NCBI RefSeq assembly: GCF_001439685.1
Contig: NZ_JYLH01000014.1
Location: forward strand, 62,001-126,000
DNA length: 64,000 nt
Direction: 5' to 3'
Source: Pseudomonas libanensis
GTDB taxonomy: Bacteria; Pseudomonadota; Gammaproteobacteria; Pseudomonadales; Pseudomonadaceae
The notes under the pieces: model-generated
The model's database searches: none
What the model saw: the letters and a program-made list of their open reading frames with translations, nothing else
What the model was told of the DNA's origin: nothing
Made by a program: the position numbers and the translations under genes
Part shown: piece after piece, positions 16,706 through 25,237 of the stretch
How positions within the stretch are numbered: the first letter of the stretch is position 1
Layout of the letters: every line of letters begins with the position of its first letter

Positions 16706-17688
16706 TGCAGATGCTCGATCAAGCGCCGCGCCGCTTCCTGGCCGCTGAGCCAGGCGCCCTCCACACGGCCGGATAAGCACCAGTCACCGCAGACGAACAA
16801 TCCCAGGTCGGCATCGGCCAGCACTCCGAACTCATGGCTGCTGGACGGCCGGGCATAGAGCCAGCGGTGCGCCAGGCTGAACGAAGGCGCGGGCATCGCG
16901 CTGTGCAGCAGCTCGGCGAAGGCACCGTGCAGGTGTTCGATCACTGCTTCCTTGGGCAGGTCCAGGTGCGCCTTGCTCCAGGCGCTGGTGGCGTGCAGCA
17001 CCCAGGTGTCGAGGGTGGTGTCACGCCCGGGTTTGCTGCGGTTGCGTGCCAGCCAATCCAAGGGGCTGTCTTGTAGGAAGCAGCCCTCCATTGGCGTATC
17101 CAGGGGCTTGTCGAATGCCAGGGCGATGGCCCAGGTCGGGTCCATCTTTACGCCGGCCGCGGCACTCGCCAGTTTGGGGGCGGCGGCCAGCAACGTGGTG
17201 GCTTGGGGCGCCGGCGTGGCGACGATCACATGACTGAAGGGGCCATGGTTGCCGCCGTCCGCGTCGAGCAGGTTCCAGTGCTGCGTACCTTGGAATACCT
17301 CGGTGATGCGGCAACCGAACTGCACCGGCAAGTCATCGAGCAGCGCGCGCGTAATGGCGCTCATGCGCGGCGTGCCAACCCAGCGGATCTGTTCATCGGG
17401 CGAGGGCGTCAGCTGGCCGGACTTGAAGTTGTACAGCTGGGGCTTCCATTGCTCTGCCCAGCCGTTAGTTTGCCAGCGCTGCACTTCGTTGACGAAGCGC
17501 CGGTCACGGGCGGTGAAATATTGTGCGCCCATGTCCAGGGCTCCGGCATCGCTGCGTTTGCTGGACATGCGTCCGCCACTGCCGCGGCTTTTATCGAAGA
17601 GTTGTACAACATGCCCTGCGTCTCGTAACGCTCGGGCGGCGGAGAGACCGGCGATGCCGGTACCAATGATCGCGATAGGAACAGTCAT
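16702..17688 (-). CDS. Renalase-like NAD(P)/FAD-dependent oxidoreductase
   Basis: 328 residues. FAD fold AIIGTGIAGLSAARALRDAG, LFDKSRGSGGRMSSKR, DMGAQYFTARD and C-terminal LFVCGDWCLSGRVEGAWLSG. These fit the bacterial renalase group; a Pseudomonas member is known to oxidise misreduced 2- and 6-dihydro-NAD(P) isomers. The enzymatic role here is by family. Start MTVPIAIIG at 17688. A TGTACA-type box with one mismatch lies 50 bases upstream (17738-17761). Confidence 0.85.
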   Translation of the reverse strand: MTVPIAIIGTGIAGLSAARALRDAGHVVQLFDKSRGSGGRMSSKRSDAGALDMGAQYFTARDRRFVNEVQRWQTNGWAEQWKPQLYNFKSGQLTPSPDEQIRWVGTPRMSAITRALLDDLPVQFGCRITEVFQGTQHWNLLDADGGNHGPFSHVIVATPAPQATTLLAAAPKLASAAAGVKMDPTWAIALAFDKPLDTPMEGCFLQDSPLDWLARNRSKPGRDTTLDTWVLHATSAWSKAHLDLPKEAVIEHLHGAFAELLHSAMPAPSFSLAHRWLYARPSSSHEFGVLADADLGLFVCGDWCLSGRVEGAWLSGQEAARRLIEHLQ

Positions 17689-17737
17689 GGGAGGCCTCGT
17701 TTTACCGTTGGGTACAGACTACGCCGACACCAATAGC

Positions 17738-17761
17738 TGTACAATATTGTTTTTTGGTATA
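17738..17761. promoter_or_regulatory. LitR/PplR-type box 3
   Basis: TGTACA (17738-17743), 12 bases, GGTATA (17756-17761). It fits the recalled degenerate consensus T(G/A)TACA-N12-TGTA(C/T)A with one mismatch. It precedes the renalase-like gene on the minus strand; no strong -10/-35 pair is obvious here. The 212-base gap also holds the start region of the TIGR01777 gene on the other strand. Confidence 0.6.
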
Positions 17762-17900
17762 AGTTTTGGCGTGCCTGATTGTGTGGCGTGACCTATGGTT
17801 AAGCTAAGGCTTAAACGCTCGTCACGCTCGATTATCAAATTGATCCCTGCTTATAAAATAGACCAGTGAGCGGCGGCGAACGTTACATGAGGAGAGTCCC

Positions 17901-18800
17901 ATGCATATTTTGCTGACCGGCGGTACCGGCCTGATTGGCCGTCAACTCTGCAAGCACTGGCTCGCCCAGGGCCATCGCCTGACGGTGTGGAGCCGGCAAC
18001 CGGAAACGGTTGCCCGGGTGTGTGGTGCGCAGGTGCTTGGAGTTGCTCGTCTGCAAGAGGTGATTGGCGCGGTGGACGCGGTGGTCAACCTGGCGGGCGC
18101 GCCCATTGCTGATCGGCCCTGGACCCACAAGCGCAAGGCGTTGTTGTGGAGCAGTCGGATCAACCTCACGGAAACCCTGCTGGCGTGGATGGAGGGCCTG
18201 GAGCAAAAACCTGCGGTACTGATCTCCGGTTCTGCCGTGGGTTGGTATGGCGACGGCGGCGAGCGCGAATTGACTGAGGCCAGCGGCCCGGTACTGGATG
18301 ATTTCCCCAGCCAGCTGTGTATTGCCTGGGAAGAAACCGCCCAGCGTGCCGAAGCCCTGGGCATACGTGTGGTGCTGGTGCGCACCGGCCTGGTGCTGGC
18401 GGCCGAGGGCGGCTTTTTGTCGCGCCTGTTGCTGCCGTTCAAACTGGCGCTGGGCGGGCCGATCGGCAAGGGTCGGCAGTGGATGCCCTGGGTGCATATC
18501 AAGGATCAAATCGCCCTGATTGATTTTCTTCTGCACAAGGAAGACACCAGCGGTCCTTATAATGCCTGCGCGCCTCACCCGGTGCGTAACCGCGAGTTTG
18601 CCAAGACCTTGGGCCAGGTGTTGCACCGCCCGGCGTTCATGCCGATGCCGGCCTTCGTGTTGAAGGTTGGTCTGGGGGAGTTGTCCGGCCTGTTGCTGGG
18701 CGGGCAAAAGGCACTGCCCGAGCGGCTGTTGGCGGCGGGTTTCACTTTCCAGTTCACTGAATTGCGTGCGGCTCTGGACGACTTGTCCAGCCGCCTCTAG
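17901..18800 (+). CDS. TIGR01777-family epimerase-like protein
   Basis: 299-residue extended-SDR protein: MHILLTGGTGLIGRQLCKHW nucleotide loop, VNLAGAPIADRPW, LISGSAVGWYGDGGERELTE (catalytic Ser/Tyr region), a DUF1731 C-terminal domain (PVRNREFAKTLGQVLHRPA) and GQKALPERLLAAGF. Homologues (E. coli YfcH) lack a proven substrate. A strong GAGGAGA ribosome site precedes the ATG. hemH follows after 14 bases, as in other pseudomonads. Confidence 0.92.
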   Translation: MHILLTGGTGLIGRQLCKHWLAQGHRLTVWSRQPETVARVCGAQVLGVARLQEVIGAVDAVVNLAGAPIADRPWTHKRKALLWSSRINLTETLLAWMEGLEQKPAVLISGSAVGWYGDGGERELTEASGPVLDDFPSQLCIAWEETAQRAEALGIRVVLVRTGLVLAAEGGFLSRLLLPFKLALGGPIGKGRQWMPWVHIKDQIALIDFLLHKEDTSGPYNACAPHPVRNREFAKTLGQVLHRPAFMPMPAFVLKVGLGELSGLLLGGQKALPERLLAAGFTFQFTELRAALDDLSSRL

Positions 18801-18814
18801 AGATAGGATGTTGC

Positions 18815-19840
18815 ATGACGGATCACGCGTTGTTACTGGTCAACCTGGGCTCGCCAAAGTCCACTTCGGTGGCCGATGTGCGCAGCTACCTCAATCAGTT
18901 CCTGATGGATCCCTACGTGATCGACTTGCCTTGGCCGGTAAGGCGCTTGCTGGTGTCGCTGATCCTGATCAAGCGTCCCGAGCAGTCGGCCCATGCCTAC
19001 GCATCGATCTGGTGGGACGAGGGTTCGCCGCTGGTGGTGCTGAGCCGTCGCCTGCAACAGCAGATGACCGCGCAGTGGACCCATGGCCCGGTGGAGCTGG
19101 CGATGCGGTATGGCGAGCCGTCCCTGGAAACCACCCTGACGCGCTTGGCCGCCCAGGGCATCCAGAACGTCACGCTGGCGCCGTTGTATCCGCAGTTTGC
19201 CGACAGCACCGTCACCACGGTGGTGGAGGAGGCCAAGCGTGTGGTGCGCGACAAGAAACTGAATATCCAGTTTTCGATTCTGCAACCCTTCTATGATCAG
19301 CCGGAATATTTGGATGCCCTGGTTACCAGCGCCCGCGCTCACCTGGAGCAGGATTACGATCATTTGTTGCTGAGTTTTCATGGCTTGCCCGAGCGGCATC
19401 TGAAAAAGCTCGACCCTACCGGCGGGCATTGCTTCAAGGATGCCGACTGCTGCAAGAATGCTTCGCCTCAAGTGCTCGCCACTTGCTATCGCGCGCAATG
19501 CTTCAGCGTTGCCCGGGATTTTGCCGAGCGCGCCGGTTTGCCCGATGGCAAATGGTCGGTCGCGTTTCAATCGCGCCTGGGTCGGGCGAAGTGGATCGAG
19601 CCCTACACCGAGGCACGCCTGGAGGCGTTGGCCCAGCAAGGGGTGAAAAAGTTGCTGGTGATGTGCCCGGCGTTTGTCGCCGACTGCATCGAGACCCTGG
19701 AAGAAATTGGCGATCGCGGCCGTGAGCAGTTTCGCGCGGCGGGGGGCGAGGAGTTGGTGCTGGTGCCGTGCCTGAATGACGACCCGCAATGGGCGGCAGC
19801 ACTCAATACTCTGTGCGAACGAGCGCCGACGACGCTATAA
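18815..19840 (+). CDS. hemH: Ferrochelatase
   Basis: Last step of protohaem synthesis, inserting Fe2+ in protoporphyrin IX. 341 residues. Family motifs LLVNLGSP, the metal/porphyrin His in LLLSFHGLPERHLKK, and the Glu region CPAFVADCIETLEEIG. The extra Cys-rich segment CFKDADCCKN is a known variation between ferrochelatases. Probably co-transcribed with the TIGR01777 gene. Confidence 0.97.
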   Translation: MTDHALLLVNLGSPKSTSVADVRSYLNQFLMDPYVIDLPWPVRRLLVSLILIKRPEQSAHAYASIWWDEGSPLVVLSRRLQQQMTAQWTHGPVELAMRYGEPSLETTLTRLAAQGIQNVTLAPLYPQFADSTVTTVVEEAKRVVRDKKLNIQFSILQPFYDQPEYLDALVTSARAHLEQDYDHLLLSFHGLPERHLKKLDPTGGHCFKDADCCKNASPQVLATCYRAQCFSVARDFAERAGLPDGKWSVAFQSRLGRAKWIEPYTEARLEALAQQGVKKLLVMCPAFVADCIETLEEIGDRGREQFRAAGGEELVLVPCLNDDPQWAAALNTLCERAPTTL

Positions 19841-19864
19841 CCCGAACCGAGTGAAGATCAAAGT

Positions 19865-19892
19865 GTGGGAGGGGGCTTGCCCCTTTCCACAT
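19865..19892. repeat. Single REP (GGGAGGGGGC-type)
   Basis: TGTGGGAGGGGGCTTGCCCC with an imperfect return arm, in the 67-base gap between the convergent hemH and siderophore-receptor genes. May act as a shared transcription end. Confidence 0.7.
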
Positions 19893-19907
19893 TTAGTCCA
19901 ATGTTCG

Positions 19908-22001
19908 TCAGAGATTGAGGGTCAAGCTGACTGTGAGGTTGCGCGGCTCGCCGGGGTTGGCCCAGTACCTGCTGTAGGACCGCTCGTAGTACTTCTCATC
20001 GAACAGATTGTTAAGGTTCAACCCCACGGTGACATTCTCCGTCGCCTTGTAATGGGCGAGCAAATCCACGGTGTGGTAGGCCGGCAGCTCAAAACCTGTA
20101 CCCGCTTCACCAGAACGATCACCCACGTAGGTGAACGCCGCACCCAGGTCCGAACCACGCAACGCGCCATCCTGGAATTCATACACCCCCAACAGACTGC
20201 CACTGCGCTTGGCTACGCCGAGAATGCGGCTGCCGGTGGGGATTTCTTTGTCGCCCTTGGTCACTTCGGCGTCGATATACGCGAAGGCGCCGATCACACG
20301 TATGGCGTCGGTCACTTGCCCGCTCACTTGCAGGTCAAAGCCCTGGCTGCGGGCCTTGCCCATGGCGCGGTTGGTGTCGCTCGCAGGGTCCAGGGCCAAA
20401 ACGTTTTCCTTTTCGATATGGAAGGCGGCCAGGGTTGCGCTGAGTCGCTCGTCAAACAGTTCGCTCTTGATCCCCACCTCATAGCCCACGCCTTCTTCTG
20501 GCTTGAAGGATTTGCCACCGGCATCCAGGCCGTTGTTTGGCTTGAACGAGGTGGACGCATTGGCGAACACCCCGATTTCCGGCGTCAGTTGGTAGAGCAG
20601 GCCGGTGCGCTGGGTGAGGGCGTCGTGGCTCTGGCGACTTTTGGTGTGGTTGCGGGCGAAGTCGTCGGTGCTTTGTTCGAAATGTTCGAAGCGCGCACCC
20701 ACCATGCCGCGCAGGCGGTCGGTGAAGATGATCTGGTCTTGTAGATTCAGCGCGTGGCTTTTGGTCTGTTCGAAGAAGTCGGTACCAGAACGTTTGCCAT
20801 TGGGTTTGGGCTGGCCATAGACCGGTTTATAGATATCGATAGGGTAGTCGCCGTCGATCGCTGTCACGCGCTCCTTCTTGCGGTAGTCCTCGTATTCGGT
20901 GCCAATCAGCAGTTCATGCTGCCAACTGCCAATATCGAACAGGCCGCGTAGTTCCAACTGGGTGATGCTGTCGTGCCAGCCCGTGGAGCGTTCACGGTAG
21001 CGGCGGTTGACGGTGTGGCCATCCGCGTTAAGCGCACGGCTTTCCGACGCGTCACCCCACAGGCTGCCTTGCTTGTAGTGGCTGGCCAGGCGCAGCTTCC
21101 AGGCGTCATTGAGGTGGTGCTCCAACGCGGCCTGGATGCGGTTGTTGTGGTTATCAATATTGCTGTCGTTGGGCTCGCCGAGGAAGGTTGAGTGGGACAT
21201 GCCGGTATTGGCGACGATGCCGCGGTCGAAGGTGGAGCTGTGGCGCACGAATTCGCTTTCTACGAGCAGATGGGTGTCGGGGTCGAGTTGCCAACTGAAT
21301 GAAGGCGCGACGAACACCCGTTTGCTGTCGACGTGATCGCGAAAGCTGTGATTGTCTTCCACCGCCAGGTTGACCCGGGACAATACGCGCCCTTCGCTGT
21401 CCAGCGGTGTATTCACGTCCAAAGCGGTGCGGTAGCGGTCCCAACTGCCGGCGCTGGTCTGTAGGGTGGTGAAGGCGTCGGGCTGGGGTTTCTTGGTGAC
21501 GATATTCACCGTGCCGCCAGGGTCGCCGCGCCCATACAGGCTGGCGGCGGGGCCCTTGAGCACTTCAATGCGTTCGATATTGGCGGTATCGGGCGTACTC
21601 GGGTAACCGCGGTTGGCGCTGAAACCATCCTGGTAGAACTCGGACGTGGTGAAGCCGCGCACGCTGTATTCGTAGAGGGTCAGGCCGCCGAAGTTGTTTT
21701 GCTTGGACACGCCGCCGGCAAATTCCAGGGCGCGTTCGACATTGGTGCTGCCCAGGTCCTTGAGCACTGTAGCGGGAATCACGCTGATCGACTGTGGGAT
21801 ATCGCGCAGGGCGGTGTCGGTCTTGGTGGCACTGGCCGAGCGTGTGGCACGGTAGCCCGTGACTGGCCCGGTGGCGGATTCATAGGCCTCGGAGGTCACG
21901 CTGATGGTGTCCAGTTCCAGGGTGTTTTCTTCGGCGTAGGCAGGGTCGAGCAGCAAACCCAGGGCCAGGCCGGCCGAGGGCACAAACTTGCGAGGCGGCA
22001 T
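19908..22001 (-). CDS. TonB-dependent siderophore receptor
   Basis: 697 residues from ATG 22001 (MPPRKFVPSAG), signal peptide ending AYA; a TTG 15 bases upstream is an alternative. Plug domain: TDTALRDIPQSISVIPATVL, RIEVLKGPAASLYGRGDPGGTVNIVTKKP. Barrel up to the C-terminal NLTVSLTLNL ending in Leu. The TonB box is probably the region LDTISVTS just after the signal peptide. It lacks the extra N-terminal signalling domain of FpvA/FecA-type transducers, and no ECF sigma/anti-sigma pair is adjacent. The ligand cannot be told; a hydroxamate or citrate-hydroxamate xenosiderophore is a guess. Confidence 0.93.
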   Translation of the reverse strand: MPPRKFVPSAGLALGLLLDPAYAEENTLELDTISVTSEAYESATGPVTGYRATRSASATKTDTALRDIPQSISVIPATVLKDLGSTNVERALEFAGGVSKQNNFGGLTLYEYSVRGFTTSEFYQDGFSANRGYPSTPDTANIERIEVLKGPAASLYGRGDPGGTVNIVTKKPQPDAFTTLQTSAGSWDRYRTALDVNTPLDSEGRVLSRVNLAVEDNHSFRDHVDSKRVFVAPSFSWQLDPDTHLLVESEFVRHSSTFDRGIVANTGMSHSTFLGEPNDSNIDNHNNRIQAALEHHLNDAWKLRLASHYKQGSLWGDASESRALNADGHTVNRRYRERSTGWHDSITQLELRGLFDIGSWQHELLIGTEYEDYRKKERVTAIDGDYPIDIYKPVYGQPKPNGKRSGTDFFEQTKSHALNLQDQIIFTDRLRGMVGARFEHFEQSTDDFARNHTKSRQSHDALTQRTGLLYQLTPEIGVFANASTSFKPNNGLDAGGKSFKPEEGVGYEVGIKSELFDERLSATLAAFHIEKENVLALDPASDTNRAMGKARSQGFDLQVSGQVTDAIRVIGAFAYIDAEVTKGDKEIPTGSRILGVAKRSGSLLGVYEFQDGALRGSDLGAAFTYVGDRSGEAGTGFELPAYHTVDLLAHYKATENVTVGLNLNNLFDEKYYERSYSRYWANPGEPRNLTVSLTLNL

Positions 22002-22042
22002 GATAGAACGTTCCAATGGCGATATTGAAACAATATAACATG

Positions 22043-22061
22043 CCTAATGAGAATGAATGCT
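22043..22061. promoter_or_regulatory. Candidate Fur box of the siderophore receptor
   Basis: The 19 bases match the classical Fur consensus at 11 of 19 positions, with core TAATGAGAAT. It lies about 42 bases upstream of the receptor start, the expected place. Confidence 0.5.
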
Positions 22062-22079
22062 TTAAAGCGTGGCCTGCAA

Positions 22080-22097
22080 GCGCCCGCGAACGGGCGC
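22080..22097 (-). terminator. Short hairpin after algW
   Basis: GCGCCCG-CGAA-CGGGCGC perfect 7-bp hairpin 15 bases after the algW stop. There is no clear T-tract on the minus strand, so termination is uncertain. Confidence 0.35.
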
Positions 22098-22111
22098 CTG
22101 GTATGCGTGGG

Positions 22112-23272
22112 CTATTGTTCCTCTTTCACCGGCGCCGTCGCCGGCGGTGGGCGCAGGCCGATTTCCGCTGACAGCTTGATCTCCTTGCCGTTGCGCATGA
22201 CCTGGATCGCCACCTTGTCGGTCGGCTTGATCCGCGCCACCTGGTTCATCGACTTGCGGCCATCACCGGCCGGGGCCCCGTCGATACTGAGGATCACATC
22301 GCCCAGTTGCAGGCCGGCTTTCTGCGCCGGACCGTCGCGGAAGATCCCGGCAACCACGATCCCCGGGCGCCCGGTCAAGCCGAACGACTCTGCCAGTTCC
22401 TTGGTCAGTGGCTGCACTTCAATGCCCAGCCAGCCACGAATCACCTGGCCGTGTTCGATGATCGACTTCATCACTTCCATCGCCAGCTTCACCGGGATCG
22501 CGAAACCGATGCCCTGTGAGCCGCCGGACTTGGAAAAAATCGCGGTATTGATGCCCGTCAGGTTGCCATTGGCATCCACCAGCGCGCCGCCGGAATTGCC
22601 CGGGTTAATGGCCGCGTCGGTCTGGATGAAGTCTTCGTAGCTGTTAAGGCCCAGTTGGTTACGCCCGGTGGCGCTGATGATGCCCATGGTGACCGTCTGG
22701 CCAACGCCGAACGGGTTGCCGATGGCCAGCGCCACATCACCCACGCGCAAACCGTCGGAACGGCCGAGAGTGATGGACGGCAAGTTCTTCAAATCGATCT
22801 TCAGTACCGCAAGGTCGGTTTCCGGGTCGCTGCCCACCACGCGGGCCAAGGTCTCGCGACCGTCACGCAGGGCCACCACGATCTGGTCGGCGCCGCTGGT
22901 CACGTGGTTATTGGTGAGGATGTAGCCTTCGGGGCTCATGATCACCCCGGAACCCAGGCTGGACTCCATGCGGCGTTGCTTGGGACCGTTGTCACCGAAA
23001 TAGCGGCGGAACTGCGGGTCTTCGAACAATGGATGCGCGGGTTTGTTGATGACCTTGGTGGTGTACAGGTTGACCACCGCAGGGGCTGCAATGGTGACCG
23101 CATCGGCATAGGTCACCGGGCCTTGGACCACCGTGCTGGTCTGCGGCGCCTGTTGCAGGTTCACATCTAGGGTGGGCAGGCCCACCCATTGGGGATAACG
23201 CTGGATAATCAGCATCGCGATCAGCACGCCAGCCAACAATGGCCATCCAAAAAAACGCAGTGCCTTGAGCAT
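22112..23272 (-). CDS. algW: Periplasmic serine protease AlgW (DegS family)
   Basis: 386 residues from ATG 23272. One N-terminal membrane anchor (FFGWPLLAGVLIAMLIIQ), then a trypsin-like domain with His in LTNNHV, Asp in DPETDLAVLK and Ser in NPGNSGG, and a single PDZ domain (GIVVAGIFRDGPAQKAGLQL). One PDZ and a membrane anchor separate it from MucD/DegP. In Pseudomonas AlgW makes the first cut in MucA, releasing AlgU for envelope stress and alginate genes. The pagL promoter at 7335 could be a downstream target. Reads divergently from the Nif3-like gene. Confidence 0.95.
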   Translation of the reverse strand: MLKALRFFGWPLLAGVLIAMLIIQRYPQWVGLPTLDVNLQQAPQTSTVVQGPVTYADAVTIAAPAVVNLYTTKVINKPAHPLFEDPQFRRYFGDNGPKQRRMESSLGSGVIMSPEGYILTNNHVTSGADQIVVALRDGRETLARVVGSDPETDLAVLKIDLKNLPSITLGRSDGLRVGDVALAIGNPFGVGQTVTMGIISATGRNQLGLNSYEDFIQTDAAINPGNSGGALVDANGNLTGINTAIFSKSGGSQGIGFAIPVKLAMEVMKSIIEHGQVIRGWLGIEVQPLTKELAESFGLTGRPGIVVAGIFRDGPAQKAGLQLGDVILSIDGAPAGDGRKSMNQVARIKPTDKVAIQVMRNGKEIKLSAEIGLRPPPATAPVKEEQ

Positions 23273-23373
23273 CAAGTAAGTCCTGACAGGTTGCAGGGGG
23301 CGGGAGAGCGCCCATAATGTCGCGCATTATACGAGGCTGCGAGGCCTGCGAACGGGATATTTAGGAGTCTTTT

Positions 23374-24132
23374 ATGGCCGTCCCCCTTACCACCCTCGTC
23401 GAGGAAGCGGACCGCTACCTCGGCAGTGCAAAAATTGCTGATTATTGCCCCAACGGCCTGCAGGTCGAGGGGCGCCCGCAGGTGATGCGCATCGTCAGCG
23501 GCGTGACCGCCAGCCAAGCGTTGCTGGACGCCGCCGTCGAAGCCAAGGCCGATCTGGTGCTGGTGCACCATGGTTATTTCTGGAAGGGCGAAAACCCGTG
23601 CATTACCGGCATGAAGCAACGCCGCCTGAAGACCCTGCTCAAGCATGACATCAGCTTGTTGGCTTACCACTTGCCTTTGGACCTGCACGCCGATGTCGGC
23701 AACAACGTGCAACTGGCGCGTCACTTGGACATCACCGTCGAAGGCCCGCTGGACCCGAGCAACCCCAAGATCGTCGGTCTGGTTGGCTCCCTGGCTGAGC
23801 CTCTATCGCCCCGGGACTTCGCTCGCCGCGTGCAGGACGTGATGGGCCGCGAGCCGCTGCTGATCGAAGGCAGCCAGATGATCCGTCGCGTTGGTTGGTG
23901 CACCGGGGGTGGCCAGGGCTATATCGACCAGGCGATTGCCGCGGGTGTCGACCTGTACCTGAGCGGTGAGGCATCCGAACAGACCTTCCACAGCGCACGG
24001 GAAAACGACATCAGCTTCATCGCCGCCGGCCATCACGCCACCGAGCGCTACGGTGTTCAGGCATTGGGCGACTACCTGGCGCGACGCTTTGCCCTGGAGC
24101 ATCTGTTCATCGATTGCCCGAACCCGATCTGA
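23374..24132 (+). CDS. Nif3-like dinuclear metal centre protein (YbgI/NIF3 family)
   Basis: 252 residues, with metal-ligand segments KADLVLVHHGYFW, YHLPLDLHADVGNN and, near the C-terminus, FIAAGHHATERYGVQAL. Family members form hexameric toroids with two metal ions; the substrate is debated (GTP cyclohydrolase-like or hydrolase activities have been proposed). Located between algW and cysD as in P. aeruginosa. Confidence 0.92.
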   Translation: MAVPLTTLVEEADRYLGSAKIADYCPNGLQVEGRPQVMRIVSGVTASQALLDAAVEAKADLVLVHHGYFWKGENPCITGMKQRRLKTLLKHDISLLAYHLPLDLHADVGNNVQLARHLDITVEGPLDPSNPKIVGLVGSLAEPLSPRDFARRVQDVMGREPLLIEGSQMIRRVGWCTGGGQGYIDQAIAAGVDLYLSGEASEQTFHSARENDISFIAAGHHATERYGVQALGDYLARRFALEHLFIDCPNPI

Positions 24133-24133
24133 A

Positions 24134-24160
24134 GGTGGGAGGAGGCTTGCCCCTCCCACA
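24134..24160. repeat. REP-like hairpin
   Basis: GTGGGAGGAGGCTTGCC followed by CCTCCCAC forms a hairpin directly after the Nif3-like gene, a probable transcription end for it. Confidence 0.6.
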
Positions 24161-24310
24161 CTTGCCCGCATTTCAGGCCAAACTCGACGGCATATTCATA
24201 TACCGTTTCGATCTAGTTGGCGCCCTGAATAGAAGCAGGTGCTGTGCTAGCATGCCTCGCTCGAACACGGCCCGCTGGCCGTCCATAAGATCGTTTTTCC
24301 GTGAGTAACC

Positions 24311-25228
24311 ATGGTCGACAAACTGACGCATCTGAAACAGCTGGAGGCGGAAAGCATCCACATCATCCGCGAGGTCGCCGCCGAGTTCGACAACCCGGTG
24401 ATGCTCTACTCGATCGGTAAAGACTCCGCCGTGATGTTGCACCTGGCACGCAAGGCTTTTTTCCCAGGCAAGCTGCCGTTCCCGGTGATGCACGTCGACA
24501 CCCGCTGGAAATTCCAGGAGATGTACAAGTTCCGCGACCGCATGGTTGAAGAGCTGGGCCTGGATCTGATCACCCACGTCAACCCCGATGGCGTGGCGCA
24601 GGGCATCAACCCGTTCACACACGGCAGTGCGAAGCACACCGACATCATGAAGACCGAGGGCCTCAAGCAGGCCCTGGACAAGCATGGTTTCGACGCAGCG
24701 TTCGGCGGTGCCCGTCGCGATGAAGAGAAATCCCGTGCCAAAGAGCGCGTGTACTCGTTCCGTGACAGCAAGCACCGCTGGGATCCGAAGAACCAGCGTC
24801 CGGAGCTGTGGAACGTCTACAACGGCAACGTCAACAAGGGCGAGTCGATCCGCGTGTTCCCGCTGTCCAACTGGACCGAGCTGGACATCTGGCAGTACAT
24901 CTATCTGGAAGGCATCCCGATCGTGCCGCTGTACTTCGCCGCCGAGCGCGACGTGATCGAAAAGAACGGCACGTTGATCATGATCGACGACGACCGCATC
25001 CTCGAGCACCTGTCCGACGAAGACAAAGCCCGCATCGTCAAAAAGAAAGTACGTTTCCGCACCCTTGGCTGCTACCCGTTGACGGGCGCGGTGGAGTCCG
25101 AAGCCGAGACGCTGACGGACATCATTCAGGAAATGCTCCTGACGCGAACTTCCGAGCGCCAGGGCCGGGTCATCGATCACGATGGCGCCGGCTCCATGGA
25201 AGACAAAAAACGTCAGGGTTATTTCTAA
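24311..25228 (+). CDS. cysD: Sulfate adenylyltransferase subunit 2
   Basis: Small (catalytic PAPS-reductase-like) subunit of ATP sulfurylase, forming APS from sulfate and ATP. 305 residues. PP-loop MLYSIGKDSAVMLHLARKAF, FPVMHVDTRWKFQEMY, FDAAFGGARRDEEKSRAKER and the C-terminal QGRVIDHDGAGSMEDKKRQG are family hallmarks. 9 bases before cysN. The 178-base upstream gap should carry a CysB-dependent promoter, but I cannot point to a convincing one. Confidence 0.98.
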   Translation: MVDKLTHLKQLEAESIHIIREVAAEFDNPVMLYSIGKDSAVMLHLARKAFFPGKLPFPVMHVDTRWKFQEMYKFRDRMVEELGLDLITHVNPDGVAQGINPFTHGSAKHTDIMKTEGLKQALDKHGFDAAFGGARRDEEKSRAKERVYSFRDSKHRWDPKNQRPELWNVYNGNVNKGESIRVFPLSNWTELDIWQYIYLEGIPIVPLYFAAERDVIEKNGTLIMIDDDRILEHLSDEDKARIVKKKVRFRTLGCYPLTGAVESEAETLTDIIQEMLLTRTSERQGRVIDHDGAGSMEDKKRQGYF

Positions 25229-25237
25229 GGGGTTGTC

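Noticed and set aside
17604..17609. Isolated TGTACA inside the renalase-like gene
   Set aside because: No second half-site 12 bases away on either side; the coding sequence explains it.
24170..24310. CysB-dependent promoter or operator before cysD
   Set aside because: A control region is expected from biology, but no convincing -35/-10 pair or CysB site could be picked out by eye.
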